Of a stretch of 64,000 nt of DNA, positions 25,873 to 33,341 are shown one piece after another. The notes below the pieces were generated by a model, which worked only from the letters and a program-made list of their open reading frames with translations, ran no database searches and was not told the DNA's origin. Position 1 is the stretch's first letter. Each line of letters opens with the position of its first letter. Source of the stretch: Halosimplex halophilum. Lineage in GTDB: Archaea; Halobacteriota; Halobacteria; Halobacteriales; Haloarculaceae. The DNA lies in assembly GCF_004698125.1 (NCBI RefSeq), contig NZ_ML214297.1:2144891-2208890 (forward strand), read 5' to 3'. Both the position numbers and the translations under genes were made by a program.

Positions 25873-26472
25873 ATGAGCAAGATAACCTTCCGCGCGGACG
25901 ACGACCTCATCGAGCGACTCGAGGAGTTCGACGCCTCGAAGAGCGAGATCATGCGGGAGGCCCTGCGGGAGTACCTCGGCGACGCGTCGGACGCGCGGCC
26001 GAGCGCGTCGCCGACGCCGACCTCGACTGCGGAGGCGTCGGACACGAGCGAGTCCATCGACGACCTCATCGCCGAGCGCGTCGACGCCATCGTCGCCGAC
26101 CGGCTGGAGGGCGCGTTTACGCCGAGCCAGCCGCAGGACATCAACGTAAACATCGCTCTCGACGGCGAAAACGCCGGTGCGAGCAGTGCCGAGGCGGACG
26201 CCTCACCGGCCCCAGAGACGGGGGCGTCCAACGCCGACCCCGGTCGTAAGACAGGCGCGGACGCGGGCGAAAACGCGCCCGAGGACGCGGAACGCTCGTG
26301 CGCCAAATGCGGCGAAACCGTCTCCGCTGGGCACGTTTACTGCCCGAACTGCGGGGAGAAGGCGTCCCACCGCGTCTTCTGTGACTGCGGCGACGAGCTC
26401 CGGTCGGACTGGGCCTTCTGCCCCAGTTGCGGCCGCCGCACCCCCGCAGCGGACGTGCTCGATCAGCCGTGA
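25873..26472 (+). CDS. cdrL: RHH plus double zinc-ribbon protein, cell division regulator CdrL
   Basis: A 199-residue protein. Residues 1-38 form a ribbon-helix-helix ([20 protein letters not shown], then [14 protein letters not shown]), a DNA-binding fold; the middle is disordered and acidic, with a short helix [20 protein letters not shown]; residues 140-190 carry four Cys pairs (CAKCG, CPNCG, CDCG, CPSCG) making two zinc ribbons. This architecture directly upstream of a short RHH protein and ftsZ2 is that described for cdrL in Halobacterium salinarum. It probably binds the palindromes upstream of cdrS. The gap to cdrS is 252 bases and holds that promoter. Confidence 0.88.
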   Translation: MSKITFRADDDLIERLEEFDASKSEIMREALREYLGDASDARPSASPTPTSTAEASDTSESIDDLIAERVDAIVADRLEGAFTPSQPQDINVNIALDGENAGASSAEADASPAPETGASNADPGRKTGADAGENAPEDAERSCAKCGETVSAGHVYCPNCGEKASHRVFCDCGDELRSDWAFCPSCGRRTPAADVLDQP

Positions 26473-26543
26473 ATACGCCGCAAACGCCACCCACAGACCG
26501 TTAAACGGCGTAAACGCGCGAGTGTATGACGCTCGCCGTTACC

Positions 26544-26550
26544 TTTATAA
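26544..26550 (+). promoter_or_regulatory. TATA box of the cdrS-ftsZ2 operon
   Basis: TTTATAA sits in an otherwise GC-rich region. A transcript start is expected about 25-30 bases downstream, that is at 26573-26580, which is exactly where the first operator palindrome begins. This implies a leader of about 145 bases before the cdrS ATG. Confidence 0.7.
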
Positions 26551-26575
26551 CCCTGCACCCGGATGTAATTCTTGC

Positions 26576-26593
26576 GTAAGACGGTCGTCTTAC
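26576..26593. promoter_or_regulatory. Operator candidate GTAAGACG-GT-CGTCTTAC at the cdrS promoter
   Basis: Two perfect 8-bp arms with a two-base spacer, at the predicted transcription start of cdrS-ftsZ2. Two more half-sites lie downstream: GTAAGACG at 26665-26672 and CGTCTTAC at 26698-26705, again in inverted order. RHH proteins bind such palindromes as dimers of dimers, and two RHH proteins (CdrL, CdrS) are encoded on either side, so autoregulation is likely. Confidence 0.65.
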
Positions 26594-26724
26594 ACGGGCC
26601 GCGGCGCGGACGTGTGACCCGCGCCATCGTGCGATTACGCCGGATGGGCGTTCGAAGCCACCGTGTAAGACGAACGGGCGACCGCGTCCGCGGATGCCGT
26701 CTTACCCAAAGGGGAACATCAAAC

Positions 26725-26913
26725 ATGGAGCGTGTGACACTACGGATTCCGAAGCAGCAGATCGAAGAGGTCGAGCGAATGGTCGAAACGGGGGAGTACC
26801 CCAACCGGAGCGAAGCCATCCGGGCGGCCGTCCGCGAGAAACTGAACGAGCAGGACGGGAGCAAGGAGCGCCCGTCGGAGAAACGGAAGCGCCGCAGCTT
26901 CCAGAGGGCCTGA
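26725..26913 (+). CDS. cdrS: Short RHH cell division regulator CdrS
   Basis: A 62-residue ribbon-helix-helix protein: strand [20 protein letters not shown] (residues 2-21) followed by two helices ([19 protein letters not shown]), then a basic tail KRKRRSF. CdrS is a transcription regulator of cell division in haloarchaea, controlling ftsZ2 and other genes. The ATG at 26725 is preceded by AAGGGGA ten bases upstream, a usable ribosome-binding site, consistent with a long leader. The stop is three bases before the ftsZ2 ATG, so the two genes form an operon. Longer in-frame extensions to 26572 are arginine-rich and unlike halophile proteins. Confidence 0.93.
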   Translation: MERVTLRIPKQQIEEVERMVETGEYPNRSEAIRAAVREKLNEQDGSKERPSEKRKRRSFQRA

Positions 26914-26916
26914 ACG

Positions 26917-28164
26917 ATGCAGGACATCGTCAAGGAGGCCCTCGAACGGGACGAGGCCGAGCAGAACCAGATGGAGGAGCAGGAGGGCGACGGCTTCGGC
27001 GACCCCCGGATCGTCATCGTCGGTTGCGGTGGCGCCGGGAACAACACCGTCAACCGCCTGTACAACATCGGCGTCGACGGTGCCGACACCGTCGCCATCA
27101 ACACCGACAAGCAGCACCTCCAGATGATCGAGGCCGACACGAAGATCCTGGTCGGCAAGTCGCTGACCTCCGGCCTCGGCGCCGGTGGCGACCCCGAGAT
27201 GGGCAAGCGCGCCACCGAGATGGCCCAGGGCACCATCGAGGAAGTCCTGGGTGACGCCGACCTGGTGTTCGTCACCGCCGGCATGGGCGGCGGGACGGGC
27301 ACCGGCGCGGCGCCGGTCGTCTCGAACATCGCCAAAGACCAGGGCGCCATCGTCGTCGGCATGGTGTCGACGCCGTTCAACGTCGAGCGCGCCCGCACGG
27401 TCAAGGCCGAGAAGGGCCTCGAGACCCTCCGCAGCGAGGCCGACTCCATCATCGTGCTGGACAACAACCGCCTGCTGGACTACGTCCCGAACCTGCCCAT
27501 CGGCAAGGCCTTCTCCGTGATGGACCAGATCATCGCGGAGACCGTCAAGGGCATCTCGGAGACGATCACCCAGCCCTCGCTCATCAACCTGGACTACGCC
27601 GACATGACCGCCATCATGAACCAGGGCGGCGTCGCGGTGATGCTCGTCGGCGAGACCCAGGACAAGAACAAGACCGAGGAAGTGGTGAAAGACGCGATGA
27701 ACCACCCGCTGCTCGACGTGGACTACCGCGGGGCCACCGGCGGCCTCGTCCACATCACGGGCGGCCCGGACCTCGCGCTGAAGGAGGCCGAGGGCATCGC
27801 GCAGAACATCACCGAGCGCCTCGACGCGAGCGCCAACGTCATCTGGGGCGCGCGCATCGAGGAGGAGTACAAGGGCAAGGTGCGGGTCATGGCCATCATG
27901 ACCGGCGTCAAGTCCGCGCAGGTCCTCGGTCCGACGACCCAGAAGCAGGCCGACAAGTCCCGCCAGGCGCTGGACGACGTGGACGACGTGGACGACTCCA
28001 CCTTCGACGCCAGCCAGAACGTCGACACCGAGTTCGGCGACTCCGGCGGCATGGGCGGCGGTGCCGGCGGCAGCTCGGGCGGCGAGCCCGACTACGGCCA
28101 CACCGACGGCGGCCGCGACAACCTCGAGAAGAACAACGGGCTGGACGTCATCCGCCCGGACTGA
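26917..28164 (+). CDS. ftsZ2: Cell division tubulin homologue FtsZ2
   Basis: A 415-residue FtsZ. The GTP-binding signature GGGTGTG is at residues 124-130, with [15 protein letters not shown] near 34 and the T7 synergy loop [15 protein letters not shown] near 223-240. The C-terminus after residue 360 is acidic and Gly/Ser-rich and ends [10 protein letters not shown], a likely partner-binding tail. In haloarchaea FtsZ1 scaffolds the ring and FtsZ2 drives constriction; placement behind cdrS marks this as FtsZ2. Transcription is probably from the promoter at 26544. Codon use is notably cleaner (C/G-ending) than neighbours, as for highly expressed genes. Confidence 0.95.
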   Translation: MQDIVKEALERDEAEQNQMEEQEGDGFGDPRIVIVGCGGAGNNTVNRLYNIGVDGADTVAINTDKQHLQMIEADTKILVGKSLTSGLGAGGDPEMGKRATEMAQGTIEEVLGDADLVFVTAGMGGGTGTGAAPVVSNIAKDQGAIVVGMVSTPFNVERARTVKAEKGLETLRSEADSIIVLDNNRLLDYVPNLPIGKAFSVMDQIIAETVKGISETITQPSLINLDYADMTAIMNQGGVAVMLVGETQDKNKTEEVVKDAMNHPLLDVDYRGATGGLVHITGGPDLALKEAEGIAQNITERLDASANVIWGARIEEEYKGKVRVMAIMTGVKSAQVLGPTTQKQADKSRQALDDVDDVDDSTFDASQNVDTEFGDSGGMGGGAGGSSGGEPDYGHTDGGRDNLEKNNGLDVIRPD

Positions 28165-28242
28165 TACGGTCGGCTGTAACTGTTTCCGGTGGTTCGCCGG
28201 GCGGTCCGGGGAACTCCGGAAACGACGTACAATCGACCGTAT
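28164..28242. terminator. 79-bp imperfect palindrome directly after ftsZ2
   Basis: It begins on the last base of the ftsZ2 stop codon with ATACGGTCG and ends with CGACCGTAT; TTTCCGG and CCGGAAA pair further in, leaving an internal loop. Size, placement at a stop codon, and the ATACGG/CCGTAT ends resemble the element at 16019-16100. It may end or protect the ftsZ2 message, or be a relic of a miniature mobile element. Confidence 0.6.
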
Positions 28243-28488
28243 GACGGCTCCCGGGTCGACCCGCTGGAGACCCCTCCACTGTTTCCAGGGACCGCTCGAC
28301 CCACTCTCTCTTTCCGTTTTCGACCGGCCAGTGACGACGCCGACCGGCTCGCGGGCGTGTGACGGTCGTGTCCGACCCACCGTGGCTGTCCGACAGCCGG
28401 AGCCGCACCGATCGTCACACGGTGTCCGACGGTGGAGACGACGACAGACGAGCGCCCACGGGGGCGGCGACCCGCGCGGGAGCGGCGG
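28243..28488. other. Gene-free gap between convergent ftsZ2 and ncsA
   Basis: Nothing coding is supported here. The only feature noted is a 7-bp perfect inverted repeat GGCTGTC-C-GACAGCC (28383-28397). Together with the preceding palindrome the gene-free region spans 324 bases. Confidence 0.6.
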
Positions 28489-29508
28489 TCAGACCGCTTC
28501 CAGCGCGTCCAGCAAGTCGCACTTCCGACACACGTCCCGGCCGGTGGGCGCGCCGCAGCGCTCGCACTCGCCGTAGTCGGCGGCGTCGCTCCCGCCGAAC
28601 GCCGACGCCGCGAGCGCCGCGAACTGCTCGTAGCCGGCCATGACCGAGTGGCGCGTCCCGGGGTGGTTGTCCTCCATGTCGAGCAACAGTTGCTGGACCT
28701 CCCCCCGGTAGGCCTCCTCGGCGTGGGGACACTCCGTGATGTGGGCGGGCAGGTCCCGGAGGTGGGCGTACAGCGCGACCTCCTTCTCGGGCACGTCCCG
28801 GAGCGGCTTGGCCCGCGGGACGTGGTGGTCCTGTGGGTTCCGCGGCCGCTCGGTCGGGTCGGCGGGCGGGTCGACCGGCTCCCCGTCGCGGTCCTCCTCG
28901 GGGAACGGGCCCAGCGAGGCGTCGTAGTGGCTGGCCATCTGCTCGACGTCCCCCTCGAAGACGTTCATCAGCGCGGTCTGGGCCTCGTCGTCGAGGTTGT
29001 GGCCGGTCAGCAGTTTGTCGGCGCCGAGCTTCTCGGCGTACCGCTCCAGCACGTCCCGGCGGAAGACGCCGCAGTAGGCGCAGGCGGCCATCCCCTCGGG
29101 GTCGTCCTCGACCACGTCGTCCATCCGGACGCCGAACTCCTCGGCGTAGGAGACGACCTCGTGGCGCAGGTCGAGGTCCGCGGTGAGTTCCTCGCAGGCC
29201 TCGATCGACTCGTCGCGGTAGCCCTCGATGCCCTCGTGGATCGAGAGGGCGACCAGTTCGATCCGGGGGTCCTCGCGGAAGGTGTCGTGGAGGATCTCGG
29301 TGAGGACGACCGAGTCCTTCCCGCCGGAGAGGCCGATCACCCACGTCTCGGGCTCGTCGGGCGTCGCCGACCGCGGGACCAGGTTGTCCTCGCGGACGCG
29401 CCGGCGGACGCGGGTCTCGACGGTCCGACAGAAGTGCTCCTCGCAGAGGTGCAGCCCCGAGTAGGCGGCGCCCATCACCGCCGCCGACCCGCACTTGTCG
29501 CAGTCCAT
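28489..29508 (-). CDS. ncsA: tRNA 2-thiolation enzyme (TtuA/Ncs6 family)
   Basis: A 339-residue adenylating sulfurtransferase. An N-terminal zinc finger (CDKCG at residues 3-7, then CEEHFC) precedes the PP-loop SGGKDS at 61-66; the active-site Cys pair is in ACAYCGVFRR (143, 146), GHNLDDEAQTALMN follows, and a C-terminal zinc finger CERCGAPTGRDVCRKC closes the protein. The family makes 2-thiouridine at tRNA position 34, or 2-thiothymidine at 54, with sulfur passed through a ubiquitin-like carrier (SAMP2 in Haloferax). An insertion near residues 200-235 rich in Asp, Glu and Pro is typical of halophile versions. It stands alone. Confidence 0.92.
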   Translation of the reverse strand: MDCDKCGSAAVMGAAYSGLHLCEEHFCRTVETRVRRRVREDNLVPRSATPDEPETWVIGLSGGKDSVVLTEILHDTFREDPRIELVALSIHEGIEGYRDESIEACEELTADLDLRHEVVSYAEEFGVRMDDVVEDDPEGMAACAYCGVFRRDVLERYAEKLGADKLLTGHNLDDEAQTALMNVFEGDVEQMASHYDASLGPFPEEDRDGEPVDPPADPTERPRNPQDHHVPRAKPLRDVPEKEVALYAHLRDLPAHITECPHAEEAYRGEVQQLLLDMEDNHPGTRHSVMAGYEQFAALAASAFGGSDAADYGECERCGAPTGRDVCRKCDLLDALEAV

Positions 29509-29596
29509 CGCCCCGACCTACCGGGGCGACGGCCCTCAGGGTTTCGCTCCCCGCCCGTCGAGGCGCTCGCCGCCGGTCGCTCCCCGCTCGGCTCTC

Positions 29597-31255
29597 TCAC
29601 CCGTCGCTCGATCCGTCCGCGCCGCCGTCGGGCTGGCAGGGGACCGCGACGGTGACGGTCGTGCCGTCGTCGACCGCGACATCGATCTCGCCGTCGGCCC
29701 AGTGGACCAGCCAGGTGACCAGCCAGAGGCCGAGGCCCGCGCCGTGCTGGGTGGGCGTCTCGACGAAGCTCTCGGTGAGCACGCGCCGCTCGACGGCCGG
29801 CATCCCCGGCCCGTCGTCGGCGACGGCGAACCGCACTGTCCCGCCGTCGACCGCCGCGCCGATCTCCACCGTCGGCTCGGGGGCGTCGCTGTGGGTGACC
29901 GCGTTGCGCGCGAGTTCGTCCAGCGCCACGAGCAGCAGGTCCCCGTTGGGGACCGCGACCGGCTCGTCGGGGCCGGTCGTCCGCACGTCCGCGTCGGGGA
30001 ACTCCTCGCGCAGCGTCGTCACCACGTCGCCGACGATGTCGGCGGCCGGGCGGGTCGCCACCTCGTCGGGGCGCGCGCCCAGCGACGACTCGACGGCCCG
30101 CGCGTGGTCGGCCAGCTCCAGCAGCGACTCGCCCCGGCGGCGGATGCGCTCGGCCTCGGTCCGGGTCGTCTCGTCGTCGGTCCGGTCGGCGATGCGGTCG
30201 GCGTTGCCGACGACGACGGTCATCGCGTTGCGGAGGTTGTGCCGCAGCACGCGGTTGAGGACGATCACCTCCGAGCGGCGCTGGGCGAGCACCTCGCTCA
30301 GGTCGTTGAACCCCCCTTCGAGCTCGGTCCACTCGGTCGCGCCCGTCAGCGAGACGGTCGACCCGTAGTCGCCGGCGACCAGCGCCCCGAACCCGTCCCG
30401 GAGCCGCTCGATGTTGCCGAGGAACTCGCGGTAGAGCCAGGCGCCGAACGCGGCGAGCGACAGCAACACCAGCCCGAGCGCGGCCGCCTGCGCGACCGTG
30501 GCCTCCCACAGCCGCGACTCGAAGGCCGCCCGGGTCGTCGTCACCGAGACCGTCCAGCCCGTCCCCTCAACCGTCTCGTCGGCGGCGATCAGATCGGCGT
30601 CCGTCCCGGCGCCCGTCCCCGCGACCGGCCCGGCCGCGTACAGCGTCGTCTCGTTCGCGGCGATCCGGACCCCCTGTGTCGGACCGGAGTTCGCCCGGAC
30701 GATCGACGCCAGGTCCCCCCGGTCGAGGTGGAACGCGGCGTTGAACGTCCCGACCGTCTCGCCAGCCCGGCGCAGCGGCGTGCTCACCGTCACGATGAGG
30801 TTGCCCGTCTCCGCCCTGACGGGGTCGCTGACGTACGTCTCGCCGGCCATCGCCCGCCGGAAGTACGTCCGCTCGTCGAACTGGCGCCCGACGACCCGCT
30901 CGCGGGCGCTCGCGGAGAGCCCCTCGGCGTACAGCGCCGTCATCGTCCCGTTGGCGGCGATCACCGAGGCGCCGCTGAACTCCGTGGTCTCCACGAACGA
31001 CTGCAGCCGCGCCGCCTGGGAGGGAGAGCCGTGCTCGACCAGCGACGGCGCCTCCCCCCACAGCTGGACCTGCCGCTCCTTCTCGGCGAGCACGGCGTCG
31101 AGCTGGGACGCCACGGAGTCGGCGGAGTGGGCCAGCTCCGTCCGCTCCTGGCCGACGACCGCGTCCCGGTAGAGGACGAACCCGACCAGCGACGTGGCCG
31201 ACAGCACCAGCGTCACCAGCGCCAGCGCCAGGACGAACCGCGTCCGGAGTCGCAC
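29597..31255 (-). CDS. Membrane sensor histidine kinase with extracellular sensor domain
   Basis: A 552-residue kinase. TM1 spans residues 8-30; residues 31-255 form an extracytoplasmic dCache-like sensor (FVETTEFSGASVIAANGTMT, TYVSDPVRAETGNLIVTVS, STPLRRAGETVGTF); TM2 is near 256-276, followed by a HAMP-like linker, an H-box VLRHNLRNAMTVVVGNAD, and a HATPase domain with N box DELARNAVTHS, G1 VADDGPGMP and G2 GAGLGLWLV. It senses an outside ligand and phosphorylates a partner, but no response regulator is encoded nearby. A minus-strand TATA-like GTTTTATG (31281-31288) lies about 30 bases before the ATG and fixes the start. Confidence 0.9.
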   Translation of the reverse strand: MRLRTRFVLALALVTLVLSATSLVGFVLYRDAVVGQERTELAHSADSVASQLDAVLAEKERQVQLWGEAPSLVEHGSPSQAARLQSFVETTEFSGASVIAANGTMTALYAEGLSASARERVVGRQFDERTYFRRAMAGETYVSDPVRAETGNLIVTVSTPLRRAGETVGTFNAAFHLDRGDLASIVRANSGPTQGVRIAANETTLYAAGPVAGTGAGTDADLIAADETVEGTGWTVSVTTTRAAFESRLWEATVAQAAALGLVLLSLAAFGAWLYREFLGNIERLRDGFGALVAGDYGSTVSLTGATEWTELEGGFNDLSEVLAQRRSEVIVLNRVLRHNLRNAMTVVVGNADRIADRTDDETTRTEAERIRRRGESLLELADHARAVESSLGARPDEVATRPAADIVGDVVTTLREEFPDADVRTTGPDEPVAVPNGDLLLVALDELARNAVTHSDAPEPTVEIGAAVDGGTVRFAVADDGPGMPAVERRVLTESFVETPTQHGAGLGLWLVTWLVHWADGEIDVAVDDGTTVTVAVPCQPDGGADGSSDG

Positions 31256-31406
31256 AGCTACCTGTTTCCGATACCCACATAAAACTCCGCGCCTCCGGGA
31301 TCGACCACTGATAGCTGCGGCGGTTCGGGGGGCCGGCGACCGCGCTGGCGACGGCGGCGACGCCGTCGAGAAACCGTTTTCCCCCTCGGGCGGCTACTCC
31401 GGCCCG

Positions 31407-32060
31407 ATGACCGACCTCTCGCGCGAGGAGGCCGTCGCCCGCGTCGAGGAGCTCGTCGCCCGCGTCGAGGACGACCGCATGCCCGTCCCAGTCCGGGAGA
31501 TCTGGGTCTTCGGCGACGTGACGCTCGGCCTCGACCCCGTCGAGCGCCTCGACGTCTATCTCACCAAGGACATCCTCGTCGGCGGCGACGACAGCGAGGT
31601 CGACCCCGACGACGTGGCGCTGGGCGTCGACGGGATCGGCGAGACGGTCCGGGCCGACTGGGCCGCCGAACACACCGAGCACGTCCGCACCAACGCCAAC
31701 GGCTACGCGGCCCCCGAGAAGTGCCTCGGCGCCCACCTCGTCGACGACGACGAACCGGTCCACCTCGAAGTGTGCAACGCCTCCTTCGACGACAACGTCA
31801 CCCAGCGCCTGGAGGGGGCGCTGGCCACCGGCGACTACGAGCAGATCCTCGACCCCCGCGGCGCCTGCCTGTGGGTCGACGGCCAGCGCAGCGAGGAGGC
31901 CTTCCGAAAGCTCCGCGAGGGCGAGTTCGTCCTCCCGACGCTCTCGGGCGCCCTGGAGATGCTCGGCGCCGACCCCGAGGTCGCCGAGGAGGCCGCCGAC
32001 GCCCTCCGCGCCTACCGCGAGCGCCAGGAGGGCGCGTCCGTCCGCGGCGACGTGGTCTGA
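31407..32060 (+). CDS. Conserved haloarchaeal protein (DUF7095 type)
   Basis: A 217-residue soluble protein found across haloarchaea. Visible segments: LSREEAVARVEELVARVEDD, VREIWVFGDVTLGLDPVERL (residues 28-47), LDVYLTKDILVGGDD, NANGYAAPEKCLGAHLVDD and LEVCNASFDDNVTQRLEGAL, ending in a helical region. The pattern of a nucleotidyltransferase-like strand (VWVFGD.TLG) is suggestive but no complete active site is visible, so no activity is claimed. The ATG at 31407 follows a TTTTCC box at 31376 by about 30 bases. It stands alone, divergent from the sensor kinase. Confidence 0.75.
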   Translation: MTDLSREEAVARVEELVARVEDDRMPVPVREIWVFGDVTLGLDPVERLDVYLTKDILVGGDDSEVDPDDVALGVDGIGETVRADWAAEHTEHVRTNANGYAAPEKCLGAHLVDDDEPVHLEVCNASFDDNVTQRLEGALATGDYEQILDPRGACLWVDGQRSEEAFRKLREGEFVLPTLSGALEMLGADPEVAEEAADALRAYRERQEGASVRGDVV

Positions 32061-32182
32061 TCGACCCCGTTCCGACGGCCCCGCGGTAACGACCGCCGAA
32101 CTGCAGTCGCTCCCGAATCAATGACTGCCTGACGCCGATCAAGCGGTGCATTACAATCGGCCGCGGCGGTCTACGTCGGGGT

Positions 32183-32296
32183 ATGCTCCTGTGGGCGATC
32201 CTCCTCGGCCTCCTCGCCTGGGCGCTGGTCACCCTGCTGTTCCTGGCACTCGTGTACGCTTACGGGGACCGATCCCGTCGCCGGGCGCGCGCGTGA
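32183..32296 (+). CDS. 37-residue single-helix membrane protein
   Basis: A very short frame starting ATG 32183 (preceded by GT, a common leaderless context) and ending TGA 32294-32296. Residues 1-27 are one continuous hydrophobic helix ([20 protein letters not shown] and LALVYAY), followed by a strongly basic tail [10 protein letters not shown], which would keep the C-terminus in the cytoplasm. An AT-richer GCATTACAAT (32148-32157) lies about 30 bases upstream. Small membrane proteins of this type are commonly missed in annotation. The alternative is that it is a chance frame, but hydrophobicity this even is unusual in the surrounding GC-rich sequence. Confidence 0.55.
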   Translation: MLLWAILLGLLAWALVTLLFLALVYAYGDRSRRRARA

Positions 32297-32390
32297 CTGC
32301 CGGCGCCGCGGTGTCCGCGGTCCCGGCGGGGCCCGCGACCGCCCGCGGCGGTCCGATACGACTTTCCCGGTCGACTCCCTGCGGTCGGCC

Positions 32391-33227
32391 ATGACCCGTG
32401 TCGGCGCACACACATCGATCGCGGGCGGCGTCCCCAACGCCGTCGACGAACAGCTGGAGATCGGCGGCAACTGCGGCCAGATCTTCTCCCACTCGCCGCA
32501 GGTTTGGCAGGACCCGTCGATCGGCGACGAGGAAGCCGCCGAGTTCCGCGAACTGACCGACGAGCACGATCTGGGCCCGTGGGTGATCCACTCCTCCTAT
32601 CTCGTCAACCTCTGTACCCCGAAAGACGACCTCCGCGAGAAGTCGATCGACTCGATGCAGAAGGAGGTCGACGCCGCCGACAAGCTCGGCATCGAGTACG
32701 TCAACGTCCACCTGGGCGCCCACACCGGCGCGGGCGTCGACGGCGGCCTCGACAACGCCGCGGGCGCCCTTGACGAGCTGGAGATCCCCGAGGGCGTCAC
32801 CGTCCTCGTCGAGTCCGACGCCGGCTCGGGCACGAAGCTCGGCGGCGAGTTCGAACACCTCGCGGACGTGCTCGACCGCTCCGAGCAGGACCTGGACGTG
32901 TGTCTCGACACCGCCCACATGTTCGCGGCGGGCTACGACCTCTCGACGCCCGAAGGGGTCGAAGAGACCGTCGCGGAGTTCGACGACGTGGTCGGGCTGG
33001 AGCACCTGGAGTGTATCCACCTCAACGACTCGAAACACGCCTGCGGGACGAACAAGGACGAGCACGCCCACATCGGCGAGGGCGAGATCGGCGAGGACGG
33101 CATGCGCGCGTTCCTGAACCACGAGGATCTTCTGGACGTGCCGCTCGTGCTGGAGACGCCGACCGAGGACGGCAAGAGCTACGCCTGGAACGTCGAGCGC
33201 GTGCACGAACTGCGGGACGGGGAGTAG
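32391..33227 (+). CDS. nfo: Endonuclease IV (apurinic/apyrimidinic)
   Basis: A 278-residue AP endonuclease of the xylose-isomerase-like TIM barrel. Metal-binding signatures are all present: [10 protein letters not shown] at the N-terminus, VHLGAH near residue 105, [15 protein letters not shown] near 142, [13 protein letters not shown] near 172, and [25 protein letters not shown] near 207-231, supplying the His, Glu and Asp ligands of three zinc ions. It cuts DNA 5' of abasic sites in base excision repair. Length fits the family. The gene is alone, with 94 bases to the tiny membrane-protein frame upstream. Confidence 0.95.
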   Translation: MTRVGAHTSIAGGVPNAVDEQLEIGGNCGQIFSHSPQVWQDPSIGDEEAAEFRELTDEHDLGPWVIHSSYLVNLCTPKDDLREKSIDSMQKEVDAADKLGIEYVNVHLGAHTGAGVDGGLDNAAGALDELEIPEGVTVLVESDAGSGTKLGGEFEHLADVLDRSEQDLDVCLDTAHMFAAGYDLSTPEGVEETVAEFDDVVGLEHLECIHLNDSKHACGTNKDEHAHIGEGEIGEDGMRAFLNHEDLLDVPLVLETPTEDGKSYAWNVERVHELRDGE

Positions 33228-33341
33228 CGGACGAGAGCGGAGTCCCACTCGGTCACGATCGCGGCGATAGCGGACGGAAGTTGGTGGCGGAGTATGTGCC
33301 GCCACACGAGCGTTTATTGTGGCCTGTACGCAGGACTCGGT

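Noticed and set aside
33228-33341. Frameshifted signal peptide ahead of the beta-propeller protein
   Set aside because: None of the three frames upstream gives a hydrophobic or twin-arginine signal; the TATA-like box at 33313 supports the GTG at 33342 instead.
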